33,665 nucleotides of DNA, from the IMG/VR virus record IMGVR_UViG_3300031660_000022, positions 1 through 33,665 of that record. One strand, given 5' to 3'. Positions within the stretch are counted from its first letter, which is position 1, and each line of letters opens with the position of its first letter. Of this stretch, positions 15,604 through 22,774 are shown piece after piece. Below the pieces are notes generated by a model. The model made no database searches, was not told the origin of the DNA, and was given only the letters and a program-made list of their open reading frames with translations. Made by a program: the position numbers and the translations under genes. Source of the DNA: a virus.

Positions 15604-15623
15604 TATATAAGTAGGGGTTTATA
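15604..15623 (-). promoter_or_regulatory. Phage RNA polymerase promoter ahead of replication genes (copy B)
   Basis: On the minus strand this is TATAAACCCCTACTTATATA, a perfect 20-bp match to the core of the repeats at 4560-4588 and 23945-23973. It lies 40 nt after the RNA polymerase gene ends, where T7-type class II transcription begins. Here the sequence after the core differs from the other two copies, which helps define the core limits. Confidence 0.75.
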
Positions 15624-15662
15624 GCACTCATTCACACCTTCTACTGTCTGTCAAGTAAATAA

Positions 15663-18200
15663 TCAACTAAATATATATTCACTTTCCCATACATCTTGTA
15701 TATCTAATGTGTACATCATAACCTCATCAGGATGTTTCAGTTTCACGTTAGGTAGCTTAGCTTGTAACTGCTCATACCATTCAAGTAGAGGCATAGACAT
15801 AAACAACTCAACATAACTATCTCTCACTGCTTCATTGAGGTGTTTTACTTCTGTACAAGGTACTGCAAAACTGTCGTGAATTAAAGCATAACTCTTAACA
15901 CCATATTCTTCTGCTAGTCTTTCAACTGTCAACATCATAAGTGTTGCATCAAGTGAATGGATGAAGTTAGGAGCAATCGAACTAGACTGCTTCCTACTAT
16001 CTATGTTATCAGTGAGGAACGAGAATTGTAACTTACCTAACTGACTCTCCATCTGCTTCTTCTTCATCTTCTGACTCGCCTGTATAACAGGGAAATCAAA
16101 CAAAGGTGTCTTCCACACAAGAGGTTTGTTACTTAAATTAAAGTGTTTGGTTATCTCTTTAATATACTCCTGCCCCACGATAGCACCCTTCACAACTTCA
16201 AAGATAGCCTGTGTGTTTAGATGTGTCAGTAGTTTAATACTCACCCACTTCTCACCCTTCCAAAACTCTTTACCATCATCTTGTGCCTCATCAAACAACT
16301 CTCTCAGTTGCTCGTACATACCTCTTTGTGTTACTGAGTATGGTTGTGTCATTACATTACGCTTAGTCTTCTTCCTGTCTATGTTACCTTTCAGACCTAG
16401 TGCTTCCCTATGTGTTTTAACCTCTGTGAAGTTACCTTCTGCATCTGTGAATGTAAACTCTTTAGGATAATCTCCGCTCATAAGTCTACGTTCAACTACA
16501 TCTGCTACCTCTTTATAGATGTCGGCAGGCTTACCTGTGTCATTATTAATAACATTAACGGCTCTTGCTCCTTCCTCATCCATCAGTAGTCCCGAGTAAA
16601 TCTGAATACCACTACAAGTAGCATCAAGTGGAACAGGATAATGTACTAACTTACCCTCTAACGCATCTGAGAGTGCCTTACAGCCACTTAAAAACATTAG
16701 TGGTTCATCTGCTTCAGTCCAGAACGAAACACGCTCTAAAGGGTTATTAGCAGACATCTGTATTTCCTCTATGTTCTCATCTACCCACGCTACTCTGTCT
16801 TCATATACTAATTTATCATAACCCATAGCATTTGCCAAAGCAACCTTCAGCCAATAAATACCATCAGCAGTTGGCTCTACTCCTTCTGCAAACTCCATCA
16901 ATGCTTTAACATTAGATGTTGCCTGTGGATTAAATACCTGCTGTACAGGATATAACCTACCTCTGAAGTCAGCTTTATATGAGAAGTAAAACTCATCATA
17001 CTTCTTAAACTGTTTAGCAATATCAAAAGCAACGGCATATATAACTCTTCTGCTGTTATTTGCTTCTAACTTCGCCAATACTTCCTCTCTACGTTTATAG
17101 TAGGCAGTGTAGTCAGCTCTATTCTCGTGTCTTGTGAAGCCTCTTTCATCTTTAAATGTTGTACCAAATTGCTCAGGCTTTACTAGGTCATCTACTTTAA
17201 CAAACTCTTGATAAGGTAGTCCTGCAATACACTTAGGATTGTCCTTAGGTTTTGAGTAATCAGTGATGTTATTCTCTACGATATTATCTACCACATCGAA
17301 TAACCAAGTATTAACCCTCCAAGGAGTGTCCTGAATGGAGTTAACGACCTTGTATAGACGGCTCAAATCCAAACCTTCTTCTATTAAACCACGGTATATA
17401 CCACGTTGCTTAGGGTTCTTTAGCTTAATAAACCCCTTACAGTCATTATGGTGATAACCACCACAACCACCTTCCTCCCAATCTCTAGGTTTAATAACCA
17501 AAGGTTTATAAGTAACGGCTAATTCAGTTAAAAACTGTTGTATATTTAATACAACTTTCTCTGCTTCATCAGTTAATTTATAATAATAGAGAGGTGATGT
17601 ACGTGCTCTCTGTGTATTAGCTGTATGTCTTTGAAACTTATCGATAAGTCCTAGGTTAGCCGCTACAAACAACTCTAACATAGCCACGCCTACTTCAGTT
17701 TCAATAGCCTCAACTTGTTCCTCAACCATTAGCTGTGCTAGTCGTTTCTTCCTAGAATTAACATAGTCTTGACCACGCTTCTTATACTCATACTCCAAGT
17801 ATGCAAATAACTTAGGCTCTTGTTCTTGAAATGTATCGAGCATCACATCATTCTTTAAAGACCGTAACAATAAACCAACTAACTGTTGACTAGATGCTGG
17901 TCTTCTCATAAGACTACCTATTATGCTAGATATAATTAAATAAGCAAGGTCAGCTTCCCGCCCTTTATAATGAAGTAAAGGCTTTCGCTTAGCACTGGCT
18001 CTACCTCTAATAGGGCTAGTGAAATACTCTTTAATAACAGTAGTAAGACGGTCAATACCAAGTTTCTGCAAAGCAATACCCTCAGCAGTAAGACCACCTT
18101 TACTATTCTCTACTAGGCTAAGGTAGTTTCTTAAAACCTTAGAACGTGCCTCACTTAGCTGTAAGCCTTCAAGTCGTTTCTGTTCTTCTACTAATCTCAT
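15663..18200 (-). CDS. Single-subunit DNA-dependent RNA polymerase (T7 gp1-like)
   Basis: An 845-aa enzyme (T7 is 883). Catalytic landmarks: motif A LDATCSGIQIYSGLL near residue 525 (T7 D537), the fingers helix KTKRNVMTQPYSVTQ near 613 (T7 K631 and Y639), and motif C YALIHDSFAVP near 775 (T7 D812). The C-terminus ends Y-I-F-S, close to the F-A-F-A foot of T7. All catalytic residues appear intact. It should read the three promoters of the TATAAACCCCTACTTATATA type. Its ATG overlaps the TAA of a 57-codon gene (TAATG), and GGAGGT in that gene is its ribosome site. Confidence 0.97.
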   Translation of the reverse strand: MRLVEEQKRLEGLQLSEARSKVLRNYLSLVENSKGGLTAEGIALQKLGIDRLTTVIKEYFTSPIRGRASAKRKPLLHYKGREADLAYLIISSIIGSLMRRPASSQQLVGLLLRSLKNDVMLDTFQEQEPKLFAYLEYEYKKRGQDYVNSRKKRLAQLMVEEQVEAIETEVGVAMLELFVAANLGLIDKFQRHTANTQRARTSPLYYYKLTDEAEKVVLNIQQFLTELAVTYKPLVIKPRDWEEGGCGGYHHNDCKGFIKLKNPKQRGIYRGLIEEGLDLSRLYKVVNSIQDTPWRVNTWLFDVVDNIVENNITDYSKPKDNPKCIAGLPYQEFVKVDDLVKPEQFGTTFKDERGFTRHENRADYTAYYKRREEVLAKLEANNSRRVIYAVAFDIAKQFKKYDEFYFSYKADFRGRLYPVQQVFNPQATSNVKALMEFAEGVEPTADGIYWLKVALANAMGYDKLVYEDRVAWVDENIEEIQMSANNPLERVSFWTEADEPLMFLSGCKALSDALEGKLVHYPVPLDATCSGIQIYSGLLMDEEGARAVNVINNDTGKPADIYKEVADVVERRLMSGDYPKEFTFTDAEGNFTEVKTHREALGLKGNIDRKKTKRNVMTQPYSVTQRGMYEQLRELFDEAQDDGKEFWKGEKWVSIKLLTHLNTQAIFEVVKGAIVGQEYIKEITKHFNLSNKPLVWKTPLFDFPVIQASQKMKKKQMESQLGKLQFSFLTDNIDSRKQSSSIAPNFIHSLDATLMMLTVERLAEEYGVKSYALIHDSFAVPCTEVKHLNEAVRDSYVELFMSMPLLEWYEQLQAKLPNVKLKHPDEVMMYTLDIQDVWESEYIFS

Positions 18201-18373
18201 TATTTTACCTCCGCTAAACTTAATTCAAATTGTTCCGTAATCCACTCTTCTCTTTGAAGTATGAAGTCATCATCTACTAGTTGAATACGTTTATCAACAT
18301 ATCCACGACCCTCTATATATTCTATGTTACCTAACTCTTCTTGCTCTAGTATGTAATCAGTTATTCTACTCAT
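18200..18373 (-). CDS. Small acidic protein coupled to RNA polymerase (57 aa)
   Basis: A 57-aa gene filling the gap before RNA polymerase. It has a clear AAGGAG site and begins MSRITDYILEQEELGNIEY. It is acidic in the first half and shows IQLVDDDFILQREEWI in the middle. Its stop codon overlaps the polymerase start (TAATG), so it probably sets polymerase translation by coupling. No family recognised. Confidence 0.65.
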   Translation of the reverse strand: MSRITDYILEQEELGNIEYIEGRGYVDKRIQLVDDDFILQREEWITEQFELSLAEVK

Positions 18374-18396
18374 CTCAGTTCTCCTTATTTGTTTAC

Positions 18397-18849
18397 TTAT
18401 GTATTTGCGTTAAATAGTTTCCAGTGTCCTTCTAAATCACCAATCATTCTTGCTTTCTGTATCTTTACAATAGATTTACTTGCTCTATGTTTTATCTCAC
18501 TTACACTCATCAAACCATTAACAGGCTTTAACACCTTAGCCACATCGTTGCCTTTTGTCAAAGTATTACTGAGTCTACACCCAGCAGTAGAATGAAGACA
18601 ACCTAGGTGCTCAGCTAGTTCTGCTACTGTCCAATAACTACCATCACTTAATAGGTAGGTCTTACCTCCTGATGTGTCTTGTACGCCCTTATAGATGTAT
18701 GTTGGGTTGGTGCTTCGTACTAGCCTGCTATAAGCAGTAGAACGTGCACATTTAAGCTTTGCCATAACATCTTCAGTTGTAACCGTAGTTCCATCATCCA
18801 ACACCCATTCTTTCATCTCTCTTACCGTACCATCTTTATTTAATCCCAT
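18397..18849 (-). CDS. Protein with two HTH-like repeats, candidate DNA-binding regulator
   Basis: A 150-aa protein with an internal duplication. Residues 17-45 and 67-93 share the pattern L-x-D-G-x4-T-x3-(V/L)-x3-L-x-C-x2-S-T-A-x2-R-L. Each unit resembles a helix-turn-helix with a polar recognition helix (CARSTAYSRL and CLHSTAGCRL), somewhat like the DNA-binding repeats attached to homing endonucleases, but with no nuclease domain. The C-terminal third is basic. It lies just before the RNA polymerase block, directly downstream of one copy of the TTACAGSCTGTAA palindrome and a good AAGGAG. A role as early regulator is inferred. Confidence 0.65.
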   Translation of the reverse strand: MGLNKDGTVREMKEWVLDDGTTVTTEDVMAKLKCARSTAYSRLVRSTNPTYIYKGVQDTSGGKTYLLSDGSYWTVAELAEHLGCLHSTAGCRLSNTLTKGNDVAKVLKPVNGLMSVSEIKHRASKSIVKIQKARMIGDLEGHWKLFNANT

Positions 18850-18882
18850 TATTCTTCTCCTTGTTGTTTAACTTATTAACTA

Positions 18883-18895
18883 TTACAGGCTGTAA
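18883..18895. promoter_or_regulatory. Early palindrome copy 1 (operator candidate)
   Basis: Perfect TTACAGGCTGTAA, an odd-length dyad centred on one base. It lies right after the stop codon of the gene upstream and 34 bp before the start of the HTH-repeat gene. The conserved block is wider (18878-18900), and the leader towards the ribosome site (TTAATAAGTTAAACAA) is nearly the same as for copies 2 and 3. Confidence 0.6.
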
Positions 18896-18899
18896 AACT

Positions 18900-19139
18900 T
18901 TATTTACATTCTGGTAATGTCTTCCATTGGTTGTATGCCATATTCTCACACATCTCCATAATCTTACGATACTTACTAGCATTAGCCCCACTAGCGTGAT
19001 AAGTAAATGCCATACTTCTTAGGTAATTCCTTAGAAACTTCTCATAACTCATAGGCTTACCTGCTACGTTCTTCATACTACGTAAAGCCTCACGCCGTTT
19101 AGTATCTTTCATAAATCTACTGTCCCTGTTAAAGTTCAT
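18900..19139 (-). CDS. Small basic hypothetical protein (79 aa)
   Basis: The ATG at 19139 overlaps the upstream TAA (TAATG) and gives 79 aa; four upstream codons open in frame are less likely used. Unlike its neighbours it is basic, with Arg/Lys-rich stretches (RDSRFMKDTKRREALRSMK near the start) and a C-terminal helix. It could bind nucleic acid, but no family is recognised. It ends against palindrome copy 1, so it is the last gene of the acidic-protein string. Confidence 0.6.
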   Translation of the reverse strand: MNFNRDSRFMKDTKRREALRSMKNVAGKPMSYEKFLRNYLRSMAFTYHASGANASKYRKIMEMCENMAYNQWKTLPECK

Positions 19140-19354
19140 TAGAATAACCACCCAAAACCATCTCTTTCTAGTTCAATCACCATACCTTCATCTAAGTATA
19201 GCAGGTATTCAGCCATCTTCTTATTCTCATCAGCCAACATCAGGTTCTCTTCCTTTAATTCTTCTATTTTGTGCAGTGCATAATCTCTGCTAATACAAGC
19301 TGACTCATACCTCAGTTCTAAGATTATTAAACTGTCTTCTGTTGTCTTATTCAT
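19139..19354 (-). CDS. Hypothetical coiled-coil protein (71 aa)
   Basis: A 71-aa mostly helical protein. Residues about 24-50 (ALHKIEELKEENLMLADEN and on) carry heptad-like Leu/Glu spacing of a coiled coil. The product is acidic and ends ERDGFGWLF. It overlaps the upstream gene by 4 nt and the downstream start by 1 nt. Function unknown; small early proteins of this type often bind host proteins. Confidence 0.6.
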   Translation of the reverse strand: MNKTTEDSLIILELRYESACISRDYALHKIEELKEENLMLADENKKMAEYLLYLDEGMVIELERDGFGWLF

Positions 19355-19542
19355 TCTACACCTCTCAGTTCTTTTAAATCCTTGTGCATAGCAACCTCAC
19401 TCTTGAAATTACATACCCACTCATAACAATCATACATTTGATTTAGCATATCCATTAACTCATCGTGAGTGTAACAGTCAATGCCCCTATCTCCATAGAC
19501 CGCTTCATATACTTCTTCTATTTGATATTCTGGTTCAGTCAT
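19351..19542 (-). CDS. Acidic early protein (63 aa)
   Basis: ATG at 19542 is chosen because AGGAG lies 7 nt before it. Counting residues, 16 are acidic against 5 Lys/Arg, so the net charge is about -11 in 63 aa. It contains Tyr/Trp-rich segments (YDCYEWVC). No family recognised. It is one of five consecutive strongly acidic small genes. Confidence 0.6.
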   Translation of the reverse strand: MTEPEYQIEEVYEAVYGDRGIDCYTHDELMDMLNQMYDCYEWVCNFKSEVAMHKDLKELRGVE

Positions 19543-19543
19543 A

Positions 19544-19726
19544 TTATTTCTCCTCATCTATGAAATGTACTTCAGATTTAACCCAAGCACCTGCACCTAT
19601 TGTGCTTTCTAAATCAGCCTCAACTAAGGCTATCTTCTCTGCTTCCTCTTCAGTATCCGCATCAACATATACATATATTGAACGTGTAACATCAACACCT
19701 ACGTGATATTTATTCATCTTATCCAT
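19544..19726 (-). CDS. Acidic early protein (60 aa)
   Basis: A 60-aa protein with the pattern KYHVGVDVTRSIYVYVDADTEEEAEKIAL, which looks like a strand-strand-helix of a small alpha/beta fold also seen in short DpnD/PcfM-like proteins. That is only a resemblance. About 15 acidic and 6 basic residues. The start overlaps the previous stop as TAATG, and GAGGT lies 7 nt before it. Confidence 0.6.
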   Translation of the reverse strand: MDKMNKYHVGVDVTRSIYVYVDADTEEEAEKIALVEADLESTIGAGAWVKSEVHFIDEEK

Positions 19727-19911
19727 TATTCTACCTCGATTCCCATATCAGTTGCAATCTCTACTAGTTCATCTAGATTCATATCGTGCATATAAGAGAA
19801 TGTTTCATCCCAGTGTGCCCTTAATAACTCTTTAATCTCTACAGTTTCACTTGCCTCATCTGCAATTGTATGACATAGATTGTTATGTTTCTTTAATTCT
19901 GCTTCGTTCAT
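19726..19911 (-). CDS. Acidic early protein (61 aa)
   Basis: The ATG at 19911 follows AAGGAG by 8 nt; the open frame extends 11 codons further without a site. 16 acidic against 4 Lys/Arg residues (about -12) in a 61-aa, predicted all-helical chain ending LDELVEIATDMGIEVE. No family recognised; see the acidic cluster finding. Confidence 0.6.
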   Translation of the reverse strand: MNEAELKKHNNLCHTIADEASETVEIKELLRAHWDETFSYMHDMNLDELVEIATDMGIEVE

Positions 19912-19912
19912 A

Positions 19913-20128
19913 TTATTTCTCCTTATTATCAAATTTAGCTTCACTTACTATATCACTTACATAATCCATATCAATCATACCTGCACTAGCTCCCTCCAGT
20001 CTACCTACCGCAACTAGCCAAACATCACGAGGGCATTCCATTTGGTCGTTGTCAACCCAGTCAAGCATTAATTCCTCATCCTTTAGATACATTTTATCTA
20101 GTAACTCAATTATTTTATCAACTCTCAT
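19913..20128 (-). CDS. Acidic early protein (71 aa)
   Basis: A 71-aa helical protein starting MRVDKIIELLDKMYLKDEEL, with about 18 acidic and 9 basic residues. Its ATG overlaps the TAA of the gene before it (TAATG), and only a weak GGGA site is visible, so it likely depends on coupling. Function unknown. Confidence 0.6.
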   Translation of the reverse strand: MRVDKIIELLDKMYLKDEELMLDWVDNDQMECPRDVWLVAVGRLEGASAGMIDMDYVSDIVSEAKFDNKEK

Positions 20129-20361
20129 TATATTGTCCCATTAAAGTCTGAGCCTAATTGCTCGTTAACTATTTCACCTATGTTATCGTGGTAACAATCC
20201 CATAGTGCTTTAACCATTTCCTCTCTGACTTGTCCGACATCATCGTTAAAGTCTTGCTCCCCGATGTCATCATCTAGATACATACCCGAACCTGCTAAAT
20301 CATATGCAATTTCAGCTTCTAGTAAATCAGTAGTAGCTAATTCAAATTCTAAATAGTTCAT
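20128..20361 (-). CDS. Extremely acidic early protein (77 aa), DNA-mimic candidate
   Basis: By direct count this 77-aa protein has 20 Asp/Glu and only 2 Lys/Arg, a net charge near -18, with a dense stretch MYLDDDIGEQDFNDDVG in the middle flanked by helices. Size and charge recall DNA-mimic proteins such as T7 Ocr (gp0.3), which block restriction enzymes, but there is no evident sequence match. Its start overlaps the upstream stop (ATGA) behind a GGGGAG site. Confidence 0.6.
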   Translation of the reverse strand: MNYLEFELATTDLLEAEIAYDLAGSGMYLDDDIGEQDFNDDVGQVREEMVKALWDCYHDNIGEIVNEQLGSDFNGTI

Positions 20362-20600
20362 AGCTTCTCCCCTGCTTCAGGTAGTAACAACCTGATTAAT
20401 GCCGTTAGCTCATCTAACTTAGTTGTTTCTCTCCAAGAGAACTCAACAAATGTAATAGTAACAGATGAAGACTCATCTAGTTTGTGTTCATAGTCTATAT
20501 CTATTCCTTCGTGGTCTTGATAATTAAAAACACCTCGTGCTAGTTTATAGATATTGTATGTGTTGCTAAAAGTACCTGTTGTATTTAATATAACTTTCAT
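20358..20600 (-). CDS. Hypothetical early protein (80 aa)
   Basis: An 80-aa, mildly acidic, beta-rich protein (VTITFVEFSWRE in the middle) with a C-terminal helix ELTALIRLLL. It is the first gene after palindrome copy 2 and starts behind AAGGAG. It heads a string of eight overlapping genes reaching 18900. No family recognised. Confidence 0.6.
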   Translation of the reverse strand: MKVILNTTGTFSNTYNIYKLARGVFNYQDHEGIDIDYEHKLDESSSVTITFVEFSWRETTKLDELTALIRLLLPEAGEKL

Positions 20601-20634
20601 AATTGTAACTCCTTATTGTTTAACTTATTAACTA

Positions 20635-20647
20635 TTACAGCCTGTAA
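20635..20647. promoter_or_regulatory. Early palindrome copy 2 (operator candidate)
   Basis: Perfect dyad TTACAGCCTGTAA, 34 bp before the start of the gene at 20600. The leader TTAATAAGTTAAACAA between it and the ribosome site is shared with copy 1, so the whole leader appears duplicated. Confidence 0.6.
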
Positions 20648-20651
20648 AAGT

Positions 20652-21371
20652 TTATTTAATGACAAAGCCTGTTGTATCCTTTCTTGCTTTGCCTTTTGCT
20701 TTTAATCCAACAATAACACCTTTGTCATCATCAAATCTAAAGTCATTAACATCACCGTCAATAACCTTTCTACCCATAAATGTAGTAGGTAATTTATCTT
20801 TAAAAACTACTGCAACATTATGTTTGGTTTCGTTTACTACTTTGTCAATTAGGTGCTTATAACCATCACGCCCACTATAACTAAAAGTCAGGTGATAATT
20901 ATCAGGTACTTCTTTAAAAGCCCATTTAACATTCTTTGTATAATCATAGAACTGCACCGTTGGAAACTTCTTAACTAATTTCATATAGTTTATATCCGAT
21001 AATACATTCAACCTAATCACAGGTTTAACGCCCTCCTTTTCACACTTATACTTAAAGGCATTTATATCACCCTCAACAGTAGCCATAAACGCTTTACGGT
21101 CATCTCTATAAAACTCTGTTTTACGTGTCCTTGCATTAATAACATTAGGGAAAGCACCTCGCCCAGCACTAAATAAACACCCTTTCTTACACCCTGCCTT
21201 ATCAGCCATTGCACATACATTCACACCCTCAACAGTATCAGCAGGTGCAAGAGATAATCCCGCTACTACATACTTCTCACCGTTGTCTTTAATTAATTTA
21301 GCGTTAGTACCTGCACTCATTAAAGCACCATTCCAACTACCGCTCCATTCCTTTTTAATTAACTTATTCAT
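20652..21371 (-). CDS. Gp88-like phage protein with Cys cluster
   Basis: A 239-aa protein. Residues 51-71 contain NVCAMADKAGCKKGCLFSAG, giving C53, C61 and C65, followed by R-x-R-K-T-E-F-Y-R-D-D-R-K-A-F at 81-95. This arrangement matches what I know of the phage Gp88 family (first named from mycobacteriophage), whose function is unknown; the Cys cluster may bind a metal or iron-sulphur centre. The second half alternates strands and helices, with NVLSDINYMKLV and VAVVFKDKLP. It is the only gene between palindromes 2 and 3. AAGGA precedes the start. Confidence 0.7.
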   Translation of the reverse strand: MNKLIKKEWSGSWNGALMSAGTNAKLIKDNGEKYVVAGLSLAPADTVEGVNVCAMADKAGCKKGCLFSAGRGAFPNVINARTRKTEFYRDDRKAFMATVEGDINAFKYKCEKEGVKPVIRLNVLSDINYMKLVKKFPTVQFYDYTKNVKWAFKEVPDNYHLTFSYSGRDGYKHLIDKVVNETKHNVAVVFKDKLPTTFMGRKVIDGDVNDFRFDDDKGVIVGLKAKGKARKDTTGFVIK

Positions 21372-21406
21372 AATTTATCCTTATTGTTTAACTTATTGTT
21401 TAACTA

Positions 21407-21419
21407 TTACAGCCTGTAA
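21407..21419. promoter_or_regulatory. Early palindrome copy 3 (operator candidate)
   Basis: Perfect dyad TTACAGCCTGTAA, 35 bp before the Gp88-like gene. The leader repeats a TTAAACAATAAG unit twice between the dyad and the ribosome site. Confidence 0.6.
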
Positions 21420-21427
21420 AACTTTAA

Positions 21428-21523
21428 CTACCAGCCGTGATATAACGCTATCGTTTCTAAAACATACACCCACATAATCATTAGGGCTAACCATATTACT
21501 GCATTTACCATAAATTTAGTCAT
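21428..21523 (-). CDS. Tiny membrane protein (31 aa)
   Basis: A 31-codon gene behind a strong AAGGAGG. The product MTKFMVNAVIWLALMIMWVY is almost all one transmembrane helix, ending LYHGW. The start is 3 nt from the stop of the gene upstream. Small early membrane proteins can alter host envelope functions or block superinfection; nothing here says which. The strong ribosome site supports expression despite the short length. Confidence 0.5.
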   Translation of the reverse strand: MTKFMVNAVIWLALMIMWVYVLETIALYHGW

Positions 21524-21525
21524 CA

Positions 21526-21762
21526 CTAATCCTCCTTTAAATAACTAATATCAACGCCACGCTCTTTTAATTCTAGCTCTACTTCCTTTGGTAGTGAATA
21601 TACACCATCATAATCATATATCGCACCATCTCTGAACCATAAGCCACCCCCTAAATTTTCACCTAATTCATTATGTTCAAAATATCCATATTTACCGTCA
21701 ATGGCAAGTGCCACAGTATATTTACCCGTATTTGTTACTTTATATGTTCTAGCTTCACTCAT
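21526..21762 (-). CDS. Hypothetical early protein (78 aa)
   Basis: A 78-aa protein with a compact beta-rich N-terminal half (YKVTNTGKYTVALAIDGKYG), a Gly-rich turn (GENLGGGLWF), and a charged C-terminal helix. This looks like a small SH3-like or beta-barrel fold, but no family is recognised. It begins behind AAGGAG, 13 nt after the cysteine-peptidase-like gene. Confidence 0.6.
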   Translation of the reverse strand: MSEARTYKVTNTGKYTVALAIDGKYGYFEHNELGENLGGGLWFRDGAIYDYDGVYSLPKEVELELKERGVDISYLKED

Positions 21763-21775
21763 ATTATTTCTCCTT

Positions 21776-22270
21776 TTAAAAACTACTCATTAATTCAGTT
21801 AATTCACTCAATGTATCACCAACACTTTCAACTATTACAGGCTGTAAAACTTGCTTACCAACTGGCGGTGTTAATTCCATAATAGATATAACTCTATTTC
21901 TTTTACCCGCTGTATGGTCTTCAATAACACCGTTAACCATTGCCAAGCTATGCCCCCTAACACCAATTATATAATTCTTATTAGCAGGTAGATATTTATT
22001 GCAATTTCCAACAGTCATAGTAGCACCATTTGTCCAAGACCTAATATCTTCACGTTCAGTATATTGTGCTTCATAATTATATTTCTTTGCTAAATCTAAA
22101 TTAATATTCTTTGTCATTGTTGGCATAACACCACGCCCACGCTTCCTGCCTTGACTGTCATAATGTTTAAGCATAATATCGTAATCAATGTTAAAAGCTA
22201 AAGATGATGCCACTACCGTGCAGCTATTATGGTCTAGATTATGAGATGTTTTCAAAGTATTATAATTCAT
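21776..22270 (-). CDS. Probable papain-like cysteine peptidase
   Basis: A 164-aa protein with a likely catalytic trio: C17 in HNSCTVVASSLAF at the start of a helix, H107 in VRGHSLAMVNGVIEDH, and D118 in the same segment. The order Cys, about 90 residues, G-H-x2-x-V-x-x-G-V-x-x-D is that of C39/papain-like peptidases and transglutaminase-like enzymes found in phages. An RKRGRGVMP segment (43-50) lies between. It is the second early gene, so it could cut a host protein or a phage product. Its 3' part contains palindrome copy 4. Similarity is from motifs only. AAGG precedes the ATG. Confidence 0.6.
   Translation of the reverse strand: MNYNTLKTSHNLDHNSCTVVASSLAFNIDYDIMLKHYDSQGRKRGRGVMPTMTKNINLDLAKKYNYEAQYTEREDIRSWTNGATMTVGNCNKYLPANKNYIIGVRGHSLAMVNGVIEDHTAGKRNRVISIMELTPPVGKQVLQPVIVESVGDTLSELTELMSSF
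21835..21847. promoter_or_regulatory. Early palindrome copy 4, inside a coding region
   Basis: A perfect TTACAGGCTGTAA inside the 3' part of the cysteine-peptidase-like gene, where it encodes L-Q-P-V-I. It lies about 73 bp ahead of the next gene start at 21762. Its full conservation within coding DNA argues that the DNA site itself is kept. Confidence 0.55.
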
Positions 22271-22314
22271 TGGTTTTCCTTATTGAGTGAAATATAGCCT
22301 GTTTCTAATAACTA

Positions 22315-22327
22315 TTACAGGCTGTAA
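22315..22327. promoter_or_regulatory. Early palindrome copy 5 (operator candidate)
   Basis: Perfect TTACAGGCTGTAA between the first and second early genes, 44 bp before the start at 22270. It sits just after the stop of the gene at 22334. Confidence 0.6.
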
Positions 22328-22333
22328 AACTTA

Positions 22334-22774
22334 TTACTTTTGCTTGATTGATAAATCAGTCTTAAATTTCGACTTCATTTTCTTCTTAAAATCTTCAATT
22401 TCTTCTTCAAGCGTTTTAATCGTTGGTGCTTTAACATCAACTATAACAAATAAATAAGGGCGTTCAGACTGTGGCAAAGTTGATTGTGGGTCGCGTTTTA
22501 GGCGTATTGTTTGAGTCAATGCTTCTTCTTCGCCAATATCAAAATGCAATTCTTGAGTTATTTTCTGGTTTAGGTTATTCTGAAATTTACTGATTTTAGT
22601 CTTGAATATGGCATCATTAGCTTGGCTATTGGCAAAGTTGACAAAGTCTGATTGACTTTCTTCAGTCTTTAAAATTTCAAGTATTGATTTTTGAATTACA
22701 CCCTTTACTTTATCCGCTTGGATGCATAAATCTAGTAGTTGATTGTAAGTCTTATTGTTAGTTGAGTTTTTCAT
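22334..22774 (-). CDS. First early gene, hypothetical protein (146 aa)
   Basis: The gene nearest the early promoter, so probably the first protein made after infection. The 146-aa chain is Lys/Glu/Gln-rich and mostly helical. The last 30 residues are a charged coiled-coil-like helix (TLEEEIEDFKKKMKSKFKTD). A central beta segment RPYLFVIVDVKAP could be a small folded core. No known family; there is no resemblance to T7 Ocr. Its codons are even more AT-rich than those of other genes. AAGGT lies about 10 nt before the ATG. Confidence 0.6.
   Translation of the reverse strand: MKNSTNNKTYNQLLDLCIQADKVKGVIQKSILEILKTEESQSDFVNFANSQANDAIFKTKISKFQNNLNQKITQELHFDIGEEEALTQTIRLKRDPQSTLPQSERPYLFVIVDVKAPTIKTLEEEIEDFKKKMKSKFKTDLSIKQK

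Noticed and set aside
18397-18849. HTH-repeat protein as a homing endonuclease
   Set aside because: No HNH or GIY-YIG catalytic motif in its 150 residues; only the repeat units resemble endonuclease-associated DNA-binding modules.
18883-18895. Palindrome as an intrinsic terminator
   Set aside because: The dyad leaves room only for a 4-bp stem when folded as RNA and no U-run follows on the minus strand.
18883-22327. Palindrome set as a CRISPR array or transposon ends
   Set aside because: Spacing is irregular (400-1750 bp), genes lie between copies, there are no spacers of uniform length, no cas or transposase genes, and no target duplications.
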